Positions 34,649-47,888 of a stretch of DNA of 64,000 bases are shown piece after piece. The notes under the pieces were generated by a model, which saw nothing but the letters and a program-made list of their open reading frames with translations, ran no database searches and was not told the origin of the DNA. Within the stretch, counting starts at the first letter, position 1. Each line of letters starts with the position of its first letter. Source of the DNA: Caprimulgus europaeus (lineage: Eukaryota; Chordata; Aves; Caprimulgiformes; Caprimulgidae). Made by a program: the position numbers and the translations under genes. The stretch spans positions 124,745,023-124,809,022 of the forward strand of contig OU015523.1 of the NCBI GenBank assembly GCA_907165065.1, in the 5' to 3' direction.

Positions 34649-35225
34649 ATCACAGAGTCAGAGAGTGGTGGGGTTGGAAGGGACCTCAGGAGATCATCCA
34701 GTCCAACCCCCCTGCCAGAGCAGGTTCCCTGCACCAGCTTGCACAGGAAAGTGTCCAGGTGGGTTTGAACATCTCCAGAGATGGAGACTCCACACCCTCT
34801 CTGGGCAGCCTGGCCCAGGGCTCCGGCACCCACACAGGGAAGAAGTTTTTCCTTCAGTTTGTCTGGAACTTCTGGTGTCCCAGTTTGTGCCCATTGCCCC
34901 TTGTCCTGGCACTGGGCACCACCCAGAAGAGCCCGGCCCCATCCATTTGGCCCCCACCCTTCAGCTATTGACAGACATTGATCAGATCCCCTCTCAGGCT
35001 GCTCTGCTCCAGGCTGAACAGTCCCAGCTCTCTCAGCCTCTCCTCACACGGGAGATGCTCCAGGCCCCTCAGCATCTCTGTGGCCTCCCCTGGACTCTCT
35101 CCAGAAGATCCCTGTCCCTCTGGAACTGGGGAGCCCAGAACTGGACACAACACTCCAGATGTGGCCTCACCAGAGTAGGGGGGAGGAGAACCTCCCTTGA
35201 CCTGCTGGCCACGCTCTGTTTAATG
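34649..35225 (-). mobile_element. CR1 LINE fragment, about 575 bp
   Basis: Minus-oriented copy closely matching 32046-32450 and running further into the CR1 body (CCCAGAACTGGACACAACAC). A weaker CR1-like piece may continue at 35430-35560. Confidence 0.9.
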
Positions 35226-38204
35226 CATCTCCCAAAGAACCGAGTTGTGCATCCTCATAAGACCTTGTTCCACAGAAAGAGGAATTTCTCCCCAAAGGGA
35301 TGGTATTTCTCTAACAACATCTCCATAGAGATCCACCCACCACATTGGGCAAGGATGTCCCCTGCCTCCACTCTCCCCTGCACATCTCCTTCTTTTTCAG
35401 CAACAAGAAATGGAGAAACCAGAGGATCATCCTTGCTGCACGGCTCACAAGCTGTTCTCGTGCCACCACAGACCTGTCTCCTCTCCAGACTAAACAATCC
35501 TGATATCTCCTGTCTCTTCTCACACAGAAATGTGTCTGTCTCACTCTTTTCTCCTGTTTCTGCACCTTTTTAGATGCTGGAGAAGATCTGGATGTGCCTA
35601 ACCTGGCAGGTTGTCCAAGCTGCTGGGAAAATCAAGTTGTATTTCCCCACCTTCAGCTTTGTCAAAGCTTGACACCCCCAAAACTGGGACAAAAAAACAT
35701 CCCCACAGAGATTTGCCAGCAAGTCAGGACTATCCAGGCACTAAAACAAGACCTCAACTGCCTGGAAGAGGTGTGCTGAGCAAAGGGTGGTGAGAAAAAC
35801 AGGGAAATCCTTGAAGATCATGGTTGGAGGGGCTGGAGCTGAAGGATGGATGGGAGGTGGAGGCAACATGAGGCTCAGTGGGGTTCTTTCCTCTGTTGTG
35901 GTCCTTGGCCTCTCTGCCCTCTATGTGTTGGCCACCTCCAAATGAGGGTTTCCAAAGGGTAGACAAGACAGACTGATGGTACAAAGGAGCTGGTGGAGCA
36001 TCCCGTGGTGCTCATGGTTCTCCTGCCCCATAGGATGGAGCAGAACCACCCACATCAGCTATAGCTGCCTTCTCCAGCACATTGGAGTGGTTCTTCTTGC
36101 TCTTCTATGTTTTTTTGCCCATGGAGCACACAGCTCCTGGCATTGGTATGAGCTGGATGAATCCAGAGGAAGCTGCTTACGAGTCCTTCTCACCAGCACT
36201 GCCAAAAGATCATGATTCAGTGTTGGGTTGGGTTTTTTTTTATGGGGGGGTAGAAATTAATTAGTTCAGGCCCATCCCAATTATCCAACTCAATGAGCAC
36301 AACAATAAGCCACTGTTTAAAGGTTCTTCATGGCCATTTAGCACCATCTGGGTCGTCTGATCAGGAGCTTTGAAAACAGTTGGAAATGAAGTAAGAAGGA
36401 TTATTTGGCCAGGACACCTCCTTTTTTTTTTGCCTCCCAGCTGTACAGGCAATGAAAATAATCCTGGTGGACTCATTAGACACACAGGGAGAGGGACTGT
36501 GGAGCAAACATCACCCTGTATCTCACCATACTCCTCTGAGCTGCTGGTTGGTGTCCCCAAATGGGGTGGCCTTGGAAGGAGCAGAGGTGAAGAGCTTGGC
36601 TACATGTCCAAACAACAAGAAATCTGTCCTGGACATGTTCTTCTTCAAGCTTTAGGGGTTGAGTTTGAGTGGATGAGGCTTGAGGTATCTCCATGGAAAG
36701 GTTGGGGTTTGCAGAAGTCTCTGCTGCTGCTTAAAAGGACTTGGACCACTTTGGAGATGGAGCAGTTTCTTGTGTGTGCTAGAAAATGGCTTTGAGGGTT
36801 GGCCAAGTTGGGCTTCTCCCAAGTTAGGAAGGCAGCAGAGCACACTGTTGCTTTTTGAGGGTGAGCAGCTACTCACCATGTCCAAAGCTGCCCCAGGAGG
36901 GGCTCAGAACCTGCTGGAAATTCAGGACAGAGTCATGGATAGTCCATCTCCCAGTGGCCACCTGAGAAGTGAGGCTCCCCAGGTCCTATCAGTTGGGAGA
37001 TGTCACATCTGGTAGCCCATGTGCACCCTACATGGCCTTCCCAGAAACCAGGTCCCCTGGTTTCTCCAGTAACTGGCTTGGACATCCCAGTCCCACCAGT
37101 CCCAACTCTCAGCCCCACAATCTCTCCAATACCCATCCCAGACTGACAGATTCTCCAAAGCCCAGCTGTGACCTGTGGTCTGACTGTGCTGTTGGCACCC
37201 AGACCCACCCCAAACACCTCTGCACGTGCAGGAGAGAGCCCCTCAACCAGGAGAAGAGAAAAAGAGCCTAATGAGGAAATGGAGTCTAATTAATGAGACA
37301 CAAGGTCACAAGGACAGTGACCATCCACCTGCTTGGACAGAACCAGCCCATTTATCTCCTTCTCCCTCTATTTTCACACTCTTGTTCCTCCTCAAACCCC
37401 TTTCATCCCACCCTTTGCCCACCATTGGTCCATCCCCTCAATATTGTCTTCTACAGTCCCCAAATGTTCTTCCTTTGGGGTCCCAGGACCTTCCTCCATC
37501 CTCATGCCTGGACATGCAGCCTTGGGGCCCATTGACCTCTTTCTACATCATGGGAGAAGCAATGGTGGCACCATGGTCTTCTGCATCCCCATCACCACCA
37601 CCTTGTACCAGCCATGTGAGATGCACTGTCCCCTGTCTCTCCCAGGCTGGAGAGGTCTTGGGTAGGAACAACACGTGGATTTATGGCCCTGGTTTTGGTG
37701 CCATCACCTCTGTGCAACACGGTCACCATGCCCATGGGAGTTGGGTGTCCAACCATGGCTGGTGGAGGCTCTGCTAGGCATGGACACCACCATGTCTCCT
37801 GCAGAGAGGACATCCAGCTTTCTCCTCCCTGACACAGACACAGGAGCACTGAAGTGGGGCTTATCTTAGTCCATGGTGCACCGTGGTGGTCACCACAACT
37901 TGCACCAGGAGCTTTGCCAGCTGGATGCATCAACCTTCTCTCATCAACGGGGCAATTGCTGGTGTGACCAGGTGGCAGCATGACTCATGCTGAGATCTGA
38001 TCATACACCCCTCCATCTCCTCAGGACTGACTGGACATCCCTGAAATGTGGTTGTGTGACAGATGTTTTGGTCTGAAGGCCCAAAGGGGTGAATTTTGGG
38101 TGATCAGAGGAAGACAATCTCTTCTTTGACCCTGGGAAGGTGCAGATCCCAGCCAGGCTGGGGAGGTGAGGTTCAGCCCATGGGCTGGAATGAGAACCAT
38201 GGCT

Positions 38205-38541
38205 TCTGAGGGGGCTCCAGGAAGGCTGGGGAGGGACTTTGGCCAAGGGCAGGGAGGGACAGGACAAGGGGTGATGGCTTGAAAGTGTCAGAGGGGAGCT
38301 GGAGCTGAGATGTGAGGAAGAAATTGTTTGGTGTGAGGGTGGTGAGACCCTGGCCCAGGTTGCCCAGAGAAGCTGTGGCTGCTCCTCCCTGGAAGTGTTC
38401 TGGGCCAGGTTGGCTGAGGCTTTGAGTAACCTGGTCTAGTGGAAGGTGTCCCTGCTGCTGGCAGGGGGGTTGGGACTGGATGAGCTTTAAGGTCCCTCCC
38501 AACCCAAACCAGTCTGGGATTCTGTGATTCTATGAATCTAT
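38205..38541 (+). mobile_element. CR1 LINE 3' end
   Basis: Plus-oriented copy with an intact tail TTCTGTGATTCTATGAATCT. Confidence 0.92.
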
Positions 38542-39723
38542 CTAGATGGGAAATGTAGACAAGTGTCCCCCACCACCACCCACCATGTCAATGTCCATCC
38601 AAACAGACCAAATTTAGGGGTTTTTTATACATTTGTTTCCCTGCCTGTCTCTCTGACCGGTGTTTCCTTGGTTCCAGGTGCTCCAGGCTGCAGTTTGCAC
38701 GTGGAAACCTGGTGAAGCTGAGTTTTCCTCACCGGTGGGCTGCTCCAGACAGGGGTTTGCAAGCCAGGTTTGGCAGGGAGCTGCAGAGTGACCTGCTGAG
38801 GTTCCTCCAAACCCCATCAGGCTTCCTGCTCCTGTTCCATGGGAGGAGGATCAGCACTAAATAACCAACAGAATCATTGATCTCCTTCCAGGCTGCTTTC
38901 AGCACGTCCCAAGATGTGACGCAGACACTGGTGTAGGCTCCTGCTCCTCAGCAGAGCGAGGCAACCTGGAACCTGCTGAGGTAGAAACCTAGACGTGACA
39001 ATTACACATTGTCCTTCCCATGATGAGCTTCCTTGGAAGTCAAGAAGACCCAGATCCACGTGGGGTGAAGGCTTTGAAGAGGTGATGATGGCTGCATCCA
39101 TACGTGACGTGGTTTTTAGCGATTGCTACCCGGGGCCAAGAGATTTCCAGAGGAGAACTACAAATTCCTTTGCTGACTTCCCAAGATGAATTATTGGCAT
39201 TTGAAGCTCAGCCTGAATCACCAAACCCAAGAAGAAAGGTCAGTTAGAAGTGGATATAATTTGAGCCTTGATGGGTACCCATATGACCACCAGCCTGTGA
39301 TGGATACCCAAAGTATCTAGAAGAAACTCTCCAGACAACGTTGATCTGCTGATAAATAAGAGATCAGACGACTGGAGTTGGGTTTCTAGATCAGCCTCAC
39401 CAATCACTGGCCCAAGATGACCAGATGCCCAAAGGCATTTGGTTGCCTCTTACCCTTGAACCTACCCTGCAGGTCTGAGCAGCTCCTGTTAAAATCGGGG
39501 CACGCTGGAGTAATTTTGGCATTCATTTTGGCATGGTCAGGGTTAACCCCACACATCCAGTTGGATTTTGAAGGAGGTTTTGCCTTTGAAATGATAATTT
39601 AACCCTTTCCAGCTGGTCATTACCTTGGAGGAATCATCTTCCCATGACACAAAACTTGGGTTTTACCTCTTCCCTGGCTGAGCAGCGTGTGTGCTGGCTG
39701 GGATGGAGATGTCTGGGTTGAAT

Positions 39724-39950
39724 TAGGTTGGATGTGAGGAAGAATTTCTTTGCTGAAAGGGTTCTGAGGCATTGGAAGGGGTTGCCCAGGGCAGTGGTGG
39801 AGTCCCCATCCCTGGAGGGATTGAAGAGTCGTGTAGACACAGTGCTGAGGGACAGGGTCAGTGGGGACTGGTCAGTGTTGGGTTCATGGTTGGACTCGAT
39901 GAGCTCAAAGGGCTTTTCCCATCCAGGTGATTCTGGGATTCTGTGGCTGC
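39724..39950 (+). mobile_element. CR1 LINE 3' end
   Basis: Plus-oriented copy of the AAGAATTTCTTTGCTGAAAG subfamily ending GGGATTCTGTGG. Confidence 0.9.
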
Positions 39951-41621
39951 TGCCCAGTTTCCAAGGGACTTGGTGCTCCTTGGGATCATGTTGCAGGTCC
40001 CAGGAGAAGACAGATGATGGGCTGCACATGGAGAAGTGGTGGGAGCTGGGTCTTGCAGCCATAGCTCAGTTGTAACTCATTGCTCTTTCTTATGGCGAGA
40101 CCAGCAGCAGAATAACCCAATCTCTGTGTGCAGCTCCAAAACAAGCCCTGTGGGATGTTCTCACCAGCCCTGGGGTCTCCATTCCCAGTGGGGATGTTCC
40201 CTTCTCCCCAGCAAGGTTTTGTACCCCCAAAGGAACAGCCGTGCTCCCCACACCTGGGTCTGGGGAAGAGGGATAACGTCATCTGCAGCTCCTTGGCACG
40301 AGAAATGATTGCAAAATACCAGCCAGGAGGCCAGAGGAGAGGCCAGCTGGGGGGAAAACTTCTGGGTGAGCCCAGAGCCAAGTCTCCCAGCTGGGAATTG
40401 GTGGGGAGGGCTCAGGATCTGCTTCCCACAGAGCCTGGGGCTTTTATTCCCTTTCCACCAAGGTAACGGGGGAGGGAGGAGGAATCTCTTGCAACCAAAG
40501 AAACAACCCAACCCCTTGGGATTTGGTTCTTCAAACATCCTGGTTTAGGAGTGTGCAGTGGGGCACCTCAGCAAGAATGTTTTGGGAAATGACACCCTGG
40601 TGTCCCCATGGGATGGACTCAGCAGGTCCCTGGGTGCCTTGTGCATCTCTGCCTGTTCCTCTCCCATGTCCTCCTCTCCTCCCTCTCTAATCTGAGTGGT
40701 TTTTTATACATCCTAAAGCTTTCTTAGATGCCCAACAGAGTGTTGTGATGATTCCTGAAGCTCTCCAAGCTTTGATGTGGTCTCCAGCCCTTGCTTTGAT
40801 GCCAGGAGAGCAGAGCCTGCTCCCTTTTCCAGCCTGTGGCCCCTCTGGGAGAGGTGGGATCCTGGGGAGTAGATGTTGCTTCTTGGGTATTTTCTGGTTT
40901 TTGGTTATTTTGGGTTTTTTTTTCCCTGCAGTGAGTTTTGAAGCTGCCAGGCACTGGCTGTGACACTGCTCACCCCACTGGGACAACCCTGCCCATCAAG
41001 TTTGCCTTCCCAAACTGAGGAAAACCACCAGAAACAGAGTGTGAGATGACCCTTCCTGACAGGAGCTAGGTCAGGTCAGCTGGGTCAGCTTGGAGGTAGA
41101 TGTCACATCCAAAACCAACGTGCCCAACAGCCACCAGCAGCTCCTCATACTCATCTGGTCTCTATTTGAACCCAGCCATAATTTTGGCCTCCACAAGAAC
41201 TTCCAGAACATCTTAATTCACTGCTGCAAACCTGCAGAAACATCTTTGGCACTTCATTACTCCTGAGTTTCACCCAAGTGGGTGGACCCCAAAGTCTCCC
41301 CTGGGGTAGGAGCACTTGGGGATTTGTTTTTGTGGTGTTTTGGGGTTGGTTTTTTTTTACAGTGTTTCTGAAGATGGCTGAAGGTGATGTTGGGTTCTTT
41401 TATGACACATCTACTGGCTCAGCTCCGTCCTATCCCACTCAAATTTACTCCTAAAGTCCTTTCAGAAGCACAACTCCATGCTCAGCACCAGTGGATGTGG
41501 TGAGTACAGGTAAAGGGCTGGAGAGATGAGGTCCCCTGGGCTTGAGTGTGGCCATGTAGGATGGGAGGAACACCAGAAATCCATCATTATAAGAATAATC
41601 TTCTTATTTGGCTTCAAAAAT

Positions 41622-41883
41622 TAATGGCTTGAAAGTGTCAGAGGGGAGCTGGAGCTGAGATGTGAGGAAGAAATTGTTTGGTGTGAGGGTGGTGAGACCC
41701 TGGCCCTGGTTGTCCAGAGAAGCTGTGGCTGCTCCTCCCTGGAAGTGTTCTGGGCCAGGTTGGCTGAGGCTTTGAGCAACCTGGTCTAGTGGAAGGTGTC
41801 CCTGCTGCTGGCAGGGGGGTTGGGACTGGAGGAGCTTTGAGGTCCCTTCCAACCCAAACCAGTCTGGGACTCTGATTCTACGT
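41622..41883 (+). mobile_element. CR1 LINE 3' end
   Basis: Plus-oriented tail nearly identical to 38277-38530 and 46812-47060. Confidence 0.92.
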
Positions 41884-42550
41884 CAGCGAGTGTCCCTGGG
41901 GTCTGTGGTGGGTACAGCCCCCAAACCCATGGAAACAACTCCCCCAAAACCTGCCAACAGCCCCCTGGCACCCACAACACAGAGGAGAAGGGGAGAAGGT
42001 GTTCACTCCTGGGGGTTGGGATGCTGTGTCCTGATCCTCCCTGCTCCACCACATCCCAGCATCACTCGGTGGTTGTAGCATCGTGGTTTGGTCCCGTTCC
42101 TGGGGAGGGTGAAGCTGGGACCATGGGGTGGTTGTTTCACTGCTGGAGTGATGAAAACATCCCCATGAATGACCTTGGTATGGGGCAGGGACCACGTGGC
42201 ACCAAGCCAGACCTTCTTCTCTGTGTCCACAGCAAGGGATGAGGAGGGAGTTGTGCCAGAGCACCCTGTCTGGGGGTTGTGTCCTCTCCCTGGGGGTGGC
42301 CTGGGGATGGTGGAGAGACCATCAGGGACCATGGCTGGGATGCAGGGGGATGAGAGTGAGTGTAGGGCTGAGATGTTGGGTTTTGGTGTCCCTGATAACA
42401 CCTCTACCTGAGTCACTGCCCACACTGGGGTGTTGCAAGGACCAAAGACAAGTCTTGGGTTGGGGATGGAGCTCAGCCCCAGGGCCATGCCATGCACCAC
42501 AGAGGACTTAAGAGTAGGGATGTCCTTGAAGTCTCTGGGACCTTGCAGAT

Positions 42551-42722
42551 CATAAGATCATAGAATCTCCTGGTTGGAAAAGAGCTCTGAGATCATCAAG
42601 TCCAACCACACCTGTCCACTACTAAACCAGATCTCTGAGCACCTCATCTACCTGTCTCTTAAACACCTCCAGGGATGGGGACTCCACCACCTCCCTAGGC
42701 AGCCTGTTCCAGTGCCAGTAAG
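42551..42722 (-). mobile_element. CR1 LINE 3' fragment
   Basis: Minus-oriented; it begins AAGATCATAGAATCTCCTGG and reaches the GGGATGGGGACTCCACCACC block. Confidence 0.87.
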
Positions 42723-43392
42723 ATGGTCCTGGTGGAGCTGGACCTCCTCCTTGGAGCTACAGATGGTCAGCAGACACAGGTCTCCAAACTGGGGTCGGGG
42801 GGGGGACTGTTCTCCACAAGCATCCATGTCACTGGGGATGACATGATGGGTCCCATCAGCTGAACTTTGCCAATTCCCAGCCCTGAGCATCTTCTTCTGG
42901 GTGCCAGGTAGGGTGACACCCTTGTGTCAACCCCCCAAAACCACCACCCCTTGACCATGGGGCTGCTTGCTCTCCCCACACTGGGCTCCTCCCTGGCAGC
43001 CTGCACCCCCTCTCCCAGCAGGACCAGTAGCTGAGAACTTTCACCAGGACCAGAAGCTCGTTTCATACAGCTGGGGAACATAATCAAATGAAAGCTCATT
43101 AAGCACTTGGAGAAGGTTTTGCATTGAGGGGGTGCAGGTGGGGGGGTCCCCCTACATCTCAATACCGGGTTATTTAGAAGGGAGAAGTTAATACCAGAGG
43201 GGTTGGGGTTGGGTTGGGTTTTTATGGCCATGGATTGATTCCACCTGGGCTCAGAAACCCGTTCCACATCTGCTGAGGGGGTCACCAGACCCTCGTTAAA
43301 ACCTGAGGCCAAGAGAGGGCTCGGCTGGCAAACACAAAGCTGCTTTTAGAACTGCTGGGACTGGAGTCCAGGACTGGGGCCAGGAGGCTGTG

Positions 43393-43433
43393 GGGTGGTG
43401 GAGGTGGTGGTGGAGGTGGTGGTGGTGGTCACC
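43393..43433. repeat. GGTGGTGGA low-complexity tract
   Basis: Repeated GGTGGTGGAGGTGGTGGT, just before the minisatellite. Confidence 0.88.
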
Positions 43434-43512
43434 AGCAGGATGGGTATGGGGCTGGTGGGGAGGATTTTCAGCAGCTCGTGGTGGGGAAGGAAGGAGTGTG
43501 TGGCTCTGGGTG

Positions 43513-45180
43513 GGGTAGAGGTGGAGGGTGATGTCCATGTGTGTGTAGGGACCTTGGGTAAGGTGACATCTGTAGTGGTCCTGGGGACAAGGTGGTGTCC
43601 ATGTGCATGTGTAGTGACCATGGGGACAAAGTGACATCCATGTACATGTAGTGACCATGGGGACAAGGTGGTGTCCATGTGTGTGTAGTGACCATGGGGA
43701 CAAGGTGGTGTCCATGTGTGTGTAGTGACCATGGGGACAAAGTGACATCCATGTACATGTAGTGACCATGGGGACAAGGTGATGTCCATGTGTGTGTAGT
43801 GACCCTGGGGACAAAGTGACATCTACATGTATGCAGGGACCCTGGGACAAGGTGGTGTCCATGTGCATGTAGTGACCACAGGGGCCCATAGAGACAAGGT
43901 GACGCCCATGTGTGTGCAGGGACCCTGGAACATGGTGACACCTAGGGGCATGTAATGACCTTGAGGACAAGGTGATGTCCATGTAGTGACCATGGGGAAC
44001 AAAGTGACATCCATTTGTATGTGGTGTTCATTGGGACAAGGTGACATCCAAGTGTATGCAAAGACCTTTGGAGAAGGTGACACCCACATGGTCATTTAGT
44101 GACCTTGGGGACATGGTGACACCCATGTTTGTGCAAAGAACCTGGGACAAGGTGGCACTCATGGGCATGTAGTGACCTTGGGGACAAGGTGATGTCTTTG
44201 TGTATGTAGTGACCATGGGGACAAAGTGACATCCATGTGTACACCAGGACCCTGGAACAAGGTGATGTCCTTGTCCACTATGTGCACATAGTGATCCTGG
44301 GGACAAGGTGACACCCATGTGTGTGCAGGAACTCTGGGACAAGGTGACACTCGTGGGCATATAGTGACCATGGGGAGAAGGTGACATCCTTGTGTGTGCA
44401 GGGAACTTGGGACAAGGCAATGTCCATGTGTACACAGTGACCATGGGGACAAGGTGACACCAACACATACCTAGTGACTGTGGAGACAGGGTCACATCCA
44501 TGTGTCCTTAGTGACCATGGGATGGGATGATGTCCACACATGGCCATGGGGACAAGGTGGTGACATCCATGTGTACACAGTGACCATGGGGACAAGGTGA
44601 CACCAACACATACCTAGTGACTGTGGAGATGGGGTCACATCCATGTGTCCATAGTGACCATGGGATGGGATGATGTCCACACATGGCCATGGGGACAAGG
44701 TGGTGATGTCCATGTGTACAAAGTGACCATGAGGACAAGGTGACACCAACACATACCTAGTGACCATGGGATGATGTCCACACATGGCCATGGGGACAAG
44801 GTGGTGATGTCCATGTGTACACAGTGACCATGGGGACAAGGTGACACCAACACATACCTAGTGACTGTGGGATGGGATGATGCCCATGCATGGTCATGGG
44901 GACAAGGTGGTGATGTCCATGTGTACACAGTGACCATGGGGACAAGGTGACACCAACACATACCTAGTGACTGTGGGAATGGGGTCACATCCATGTGTCC
45001 TTAGTGACCATGGGATGGGATGATGTCCACACATGGCCATGGGGACAAGGTGGTGACACCCATGTGTATGCAGTGACCATGGGGACAAGGTGACACCAAC
45101 ACATACCTAGTGACCATGGGATGTCCACACATGGCCATGGGGACAAGGTGGTGACATCCATGTGTATGTTGTGACCAAGT
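43513..45180. repeat. Minisatellite with higher-order structure
   Basis: About 1.7 kb of a 36-41-bp unit built around GTGACCATGGGGACAAGGTG plus a TGTCCATGTGTGTGTA-type half. The left part (to about 44400) varies in unit sequence. The right part is a higher-order array: the marker CAACACATACCTAGTGA starts at 44461, 44604, 44747, 44848, 44954 and 45097, spacings 143, 143, 101, 106 and 143 bp. Long minus-strand open frames rich in His, Pro and Thr are products of the repeat period and are not genes. Confidence 0.95.
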
Positions 45181-45531
45181 AGGACTGTGCATGCAGAGAG
45201 ATGGTGACACCCAGACTTGAGCTGGACCATGGGATGCCTGATACCCATGCACAAGCAGTGCCACAGTGACAAGGTGACACCCATACCTCCATGGATGAGG
45301 TGACATGGGACATGCTGGAGCTGGAGCTGGAAGGCTGCCCTGTGTGTCCTGTCCTGGGACACTCACGTCGTGGTTTTACGAGCCCATGAAGTCAGGTCTG
45401 ATATTTCCCAACGGAGCAGGGGGTTGTGGTGGGGTTTCACAGCCGGTTCCTCCAGCCAGCGGCACCAGTTCTGCTGGAGAAATTAACGAGACCTTCCAAA
45501 TAAATTTGTACAGGAGTCATGAAATAATAAT

Positions 45532-45556
45532 AATAATAAATAATAATAATAATTAA
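45532..45556. repeat. AAT microsatellite
   Basis: AATAATAATAATAATAAATA and further AAT units; interrupted once. Confidence 0.93.
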
Positions 45557-45712
45557 AAAAACCCCAAACCCAAAGCGCTTCATGCCAAGGAAAATACACT
45601 CAGCTAGTAAAGTGTGAGTAATGAGCGGCACTTTGACGGGGTGAAGATAGAACTTCTCATGAACATACCAAATAAGGCTCCAGGAGAAAGGTGGACAGCC
45701 CTTCTAGTGATT

Positions 45713-45880
45713 TTCTTCTTCTTCTTCTTCTTCTTCTTCTTCTTCTTCTTCTTCTTCTTCTTCTTCTTCTTCTTCTTCTTCTTCTTCTTCTCCTTCTTCT
45801 CCTCCTTCTTTCTCCTTCTCCTCCTTCTTCTTCTCCTCCTTCTTCTCCTTCTTCTTCTTCTCTTTTTTCTTTCTTTCCAT
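45713..45880. repeat. (TTC)n / (GAA)n microsatellite
   Basis: About 26 pure TTC triplets, then an imperfect TTC/TCC mixture to about 45880. GAA repeats of this kind can form triplex DNA. The Glu- and Lys-rich open frames over it are artefacts. Confidence 0.96.
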
Positions 45881-46234
45881 TCCCATCTGTTTTCCCCAGG
45901 AGCCTGTTTACAGCTCTGGGTTCCCACCACCCTTTGGTCCAACCCAGCTCAGGTTCCTTCAGCGTAAGATGAAATGAGAAGGGAATGGAAAAACCAGGAG
46001 CTGCTCTTCTACCAGCCTTGCTATTTTTAAAAGGTTAAAAATATCCCTTTTCAGCCACCAGCCCCAGGAAGTGCTGGAGTGAAGAGACACGGCGGGACAG
46101 GAGGAGTAAACAAGCAGCGGGACGTGCTGAGCGGCGTGGAAGCTGCAGCTCTGAGGATGCTTGTGGGGACAGGGACATCATGGGCCACCATGAGTCAGGG
46201 AGGTGGCTACAAGGAGATGTGGGGTCATATAACA

Positions 46235-47064
46235 CCCACCCCTCTTGTTGGCAACCTTGAGAGGTGGGGCTGTGCCAACCTCATGGAGCTCAACAAGGCC
46301 CAGGGCAAGGTCCTGCACCTGGGTCAGGGCAACCCCAAGCACAAAGCCAGGCTGGGTGGAGAATGGCTGGAGAGCAGCCCTGAGGAGAAGGACTTGGGGT
46401 GCTGGGGGACCAGAAGCTCCCCATGAGGCGGCACCGTGCGCTGGCAGCACAGAGCCAAGAACCGTGTCCTGGGCTGCACCCAGAGCAGCGTGGGCAGCAG
46501 GGCCAGGGAGGGGATTCTGCCCCTCTGCTCCGCTCTCCTGAGACCCCCCCTGCAGTGCTGCCTCCAGTGCTGGGGCCACCAACAGCACAAGGACATGGAG
46601 CTGCTGGAGCCAGCCCAGAGGAGGCCACGAGGATGATGCCAGGGCTGGAGCAGCTCTGCTGTGAGGACAGGCTGAGAGAGTTGGGGCTGTTCAGCCTGGA
46701 GAAGAGAAGGCTCCGGGGAGACCTTCCAGTGGCCTCCCAGTGCCTGAAGGGGCTCCAGGAAGGCTGGGGAGGGACTTTGGCCAAGGGCAGGGAGTGAGAG
46801 AACAAGGGGTGATGGCTTGAAAGTGTCAGAGGGGAGCTGGAGCTGAGATGTGAGGAAGAAATTGTTTGGTGTGAGGGTGGTGAGACCCTGGCCCAGGTTG
46901 GGCAGAGAAGCTGTGGCTGCTCCTCCCTGGAAGTGTTCTGGGCCAGGTTGGCTGAGGCTTTGAGCAACCTGGTCTAGTGGAAGGTGTCCCTGCTGCTGGC
47001 AGGGGGGTTGGGACTGGAGGAGCTTTAAGGTCCCTTCACACCCAAACCAGTCCATCACTCTGTG
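46235..47064 (+). mobile_element. CR1 LINE, longest fragment in the window (about 830 bp)
   Basis: Plus-oriented; includes more 5' sequence than the others (AACCTCATGGAGCTCAACAA onward). No reverse transcriptase frame is retained as far as I can see. Confidence 0.92.
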
Positions 47065-47888
47065 ATAAAAGGGCTGCAGGGCTCAGCACCCACAGGGAGA
47101 TACTCAGCACCAAGGTGGGGTGATGCTCAGCCCTGAGGGCCCCAAGTTGCTCAGTACTGAGGTTGAGAGATGCTCAGCAGAGCCAGCTTTGACGTGAGAG
47201 CAGAGGCTCAGGGTTCCTGCAGGTGAGTTGCCCCTCTCTTCTCCTAGTTTCTAAACTAGGAAATTTTGGGATGCTCCAGGCAGCTTCCAGCTGCCAAACA
47301 TCCCCTTGGAGCCCTGAAGATGTGGCTTAAGATGTGAAACCTCTTTAAAAAATTCAAATAATGAATGAAGATGTGCAACTTGTGCACAGTTCCTGGTAGA
47401 ACATGGGCTGAAAACAGCAAAGAATGGCAGCAGCAACCCTGGGAGAAGTTCTGCTGAAACTCAGCATCTCTGGTGTCCTCCAGCCTGGGGACATGAACCC
47501 ATAACCTTCCGTAAAACAGTCCAAGACTGGGGATGGGTGATGAACTGGACATTGGCAGAGGTCAGCGTGGCCCATCTGGCTCTTCATGCCCTGGTGTGAC
47601 ACTTGGAGGTGAGACAAGGATTAAGAGAGTCTCCTATGGGGGAATTTCCAAAACACACTTGGACTTCAGCCCCACTGCTCTGCATTTCACCCCATCCTTC
47701 AACCCAGTTCCTGCCCCTTGTCCAAGTGGGATCAGCAGAACCATCTCCACTTTCTCAAGAGAAGCCACTGAGATATCTGTGACAGCATCTGTATGAGCAA
47801 ATTATAGCCCTGAATTTATCTCAGCTCCCTGCCTTGGTGGCACAGTTGTCACATCATGAATTGGCATCTCTTGGTGCTTGGAAGAATG

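Noticed and set aside
34665-35573. A 302-codon plus-strand frame
   Set aside because: Most of it is the antisense of a CR1 copy, with no family resemblance beyond that repeat.
43296-45366. Series of long minus-strand open frames rich in His, Pro, Thr and Trp
   Set aside because: They follow the period of the minisatellite in several overlapping frames and have no splice or start context; they are repeat artefacts.
45604-45967. Open frames of polyphenylalanine, polyleucine, polylysine and polyglutamate
   Set aside because: These are translations of the TTC/GAA microsatellite in different frames.
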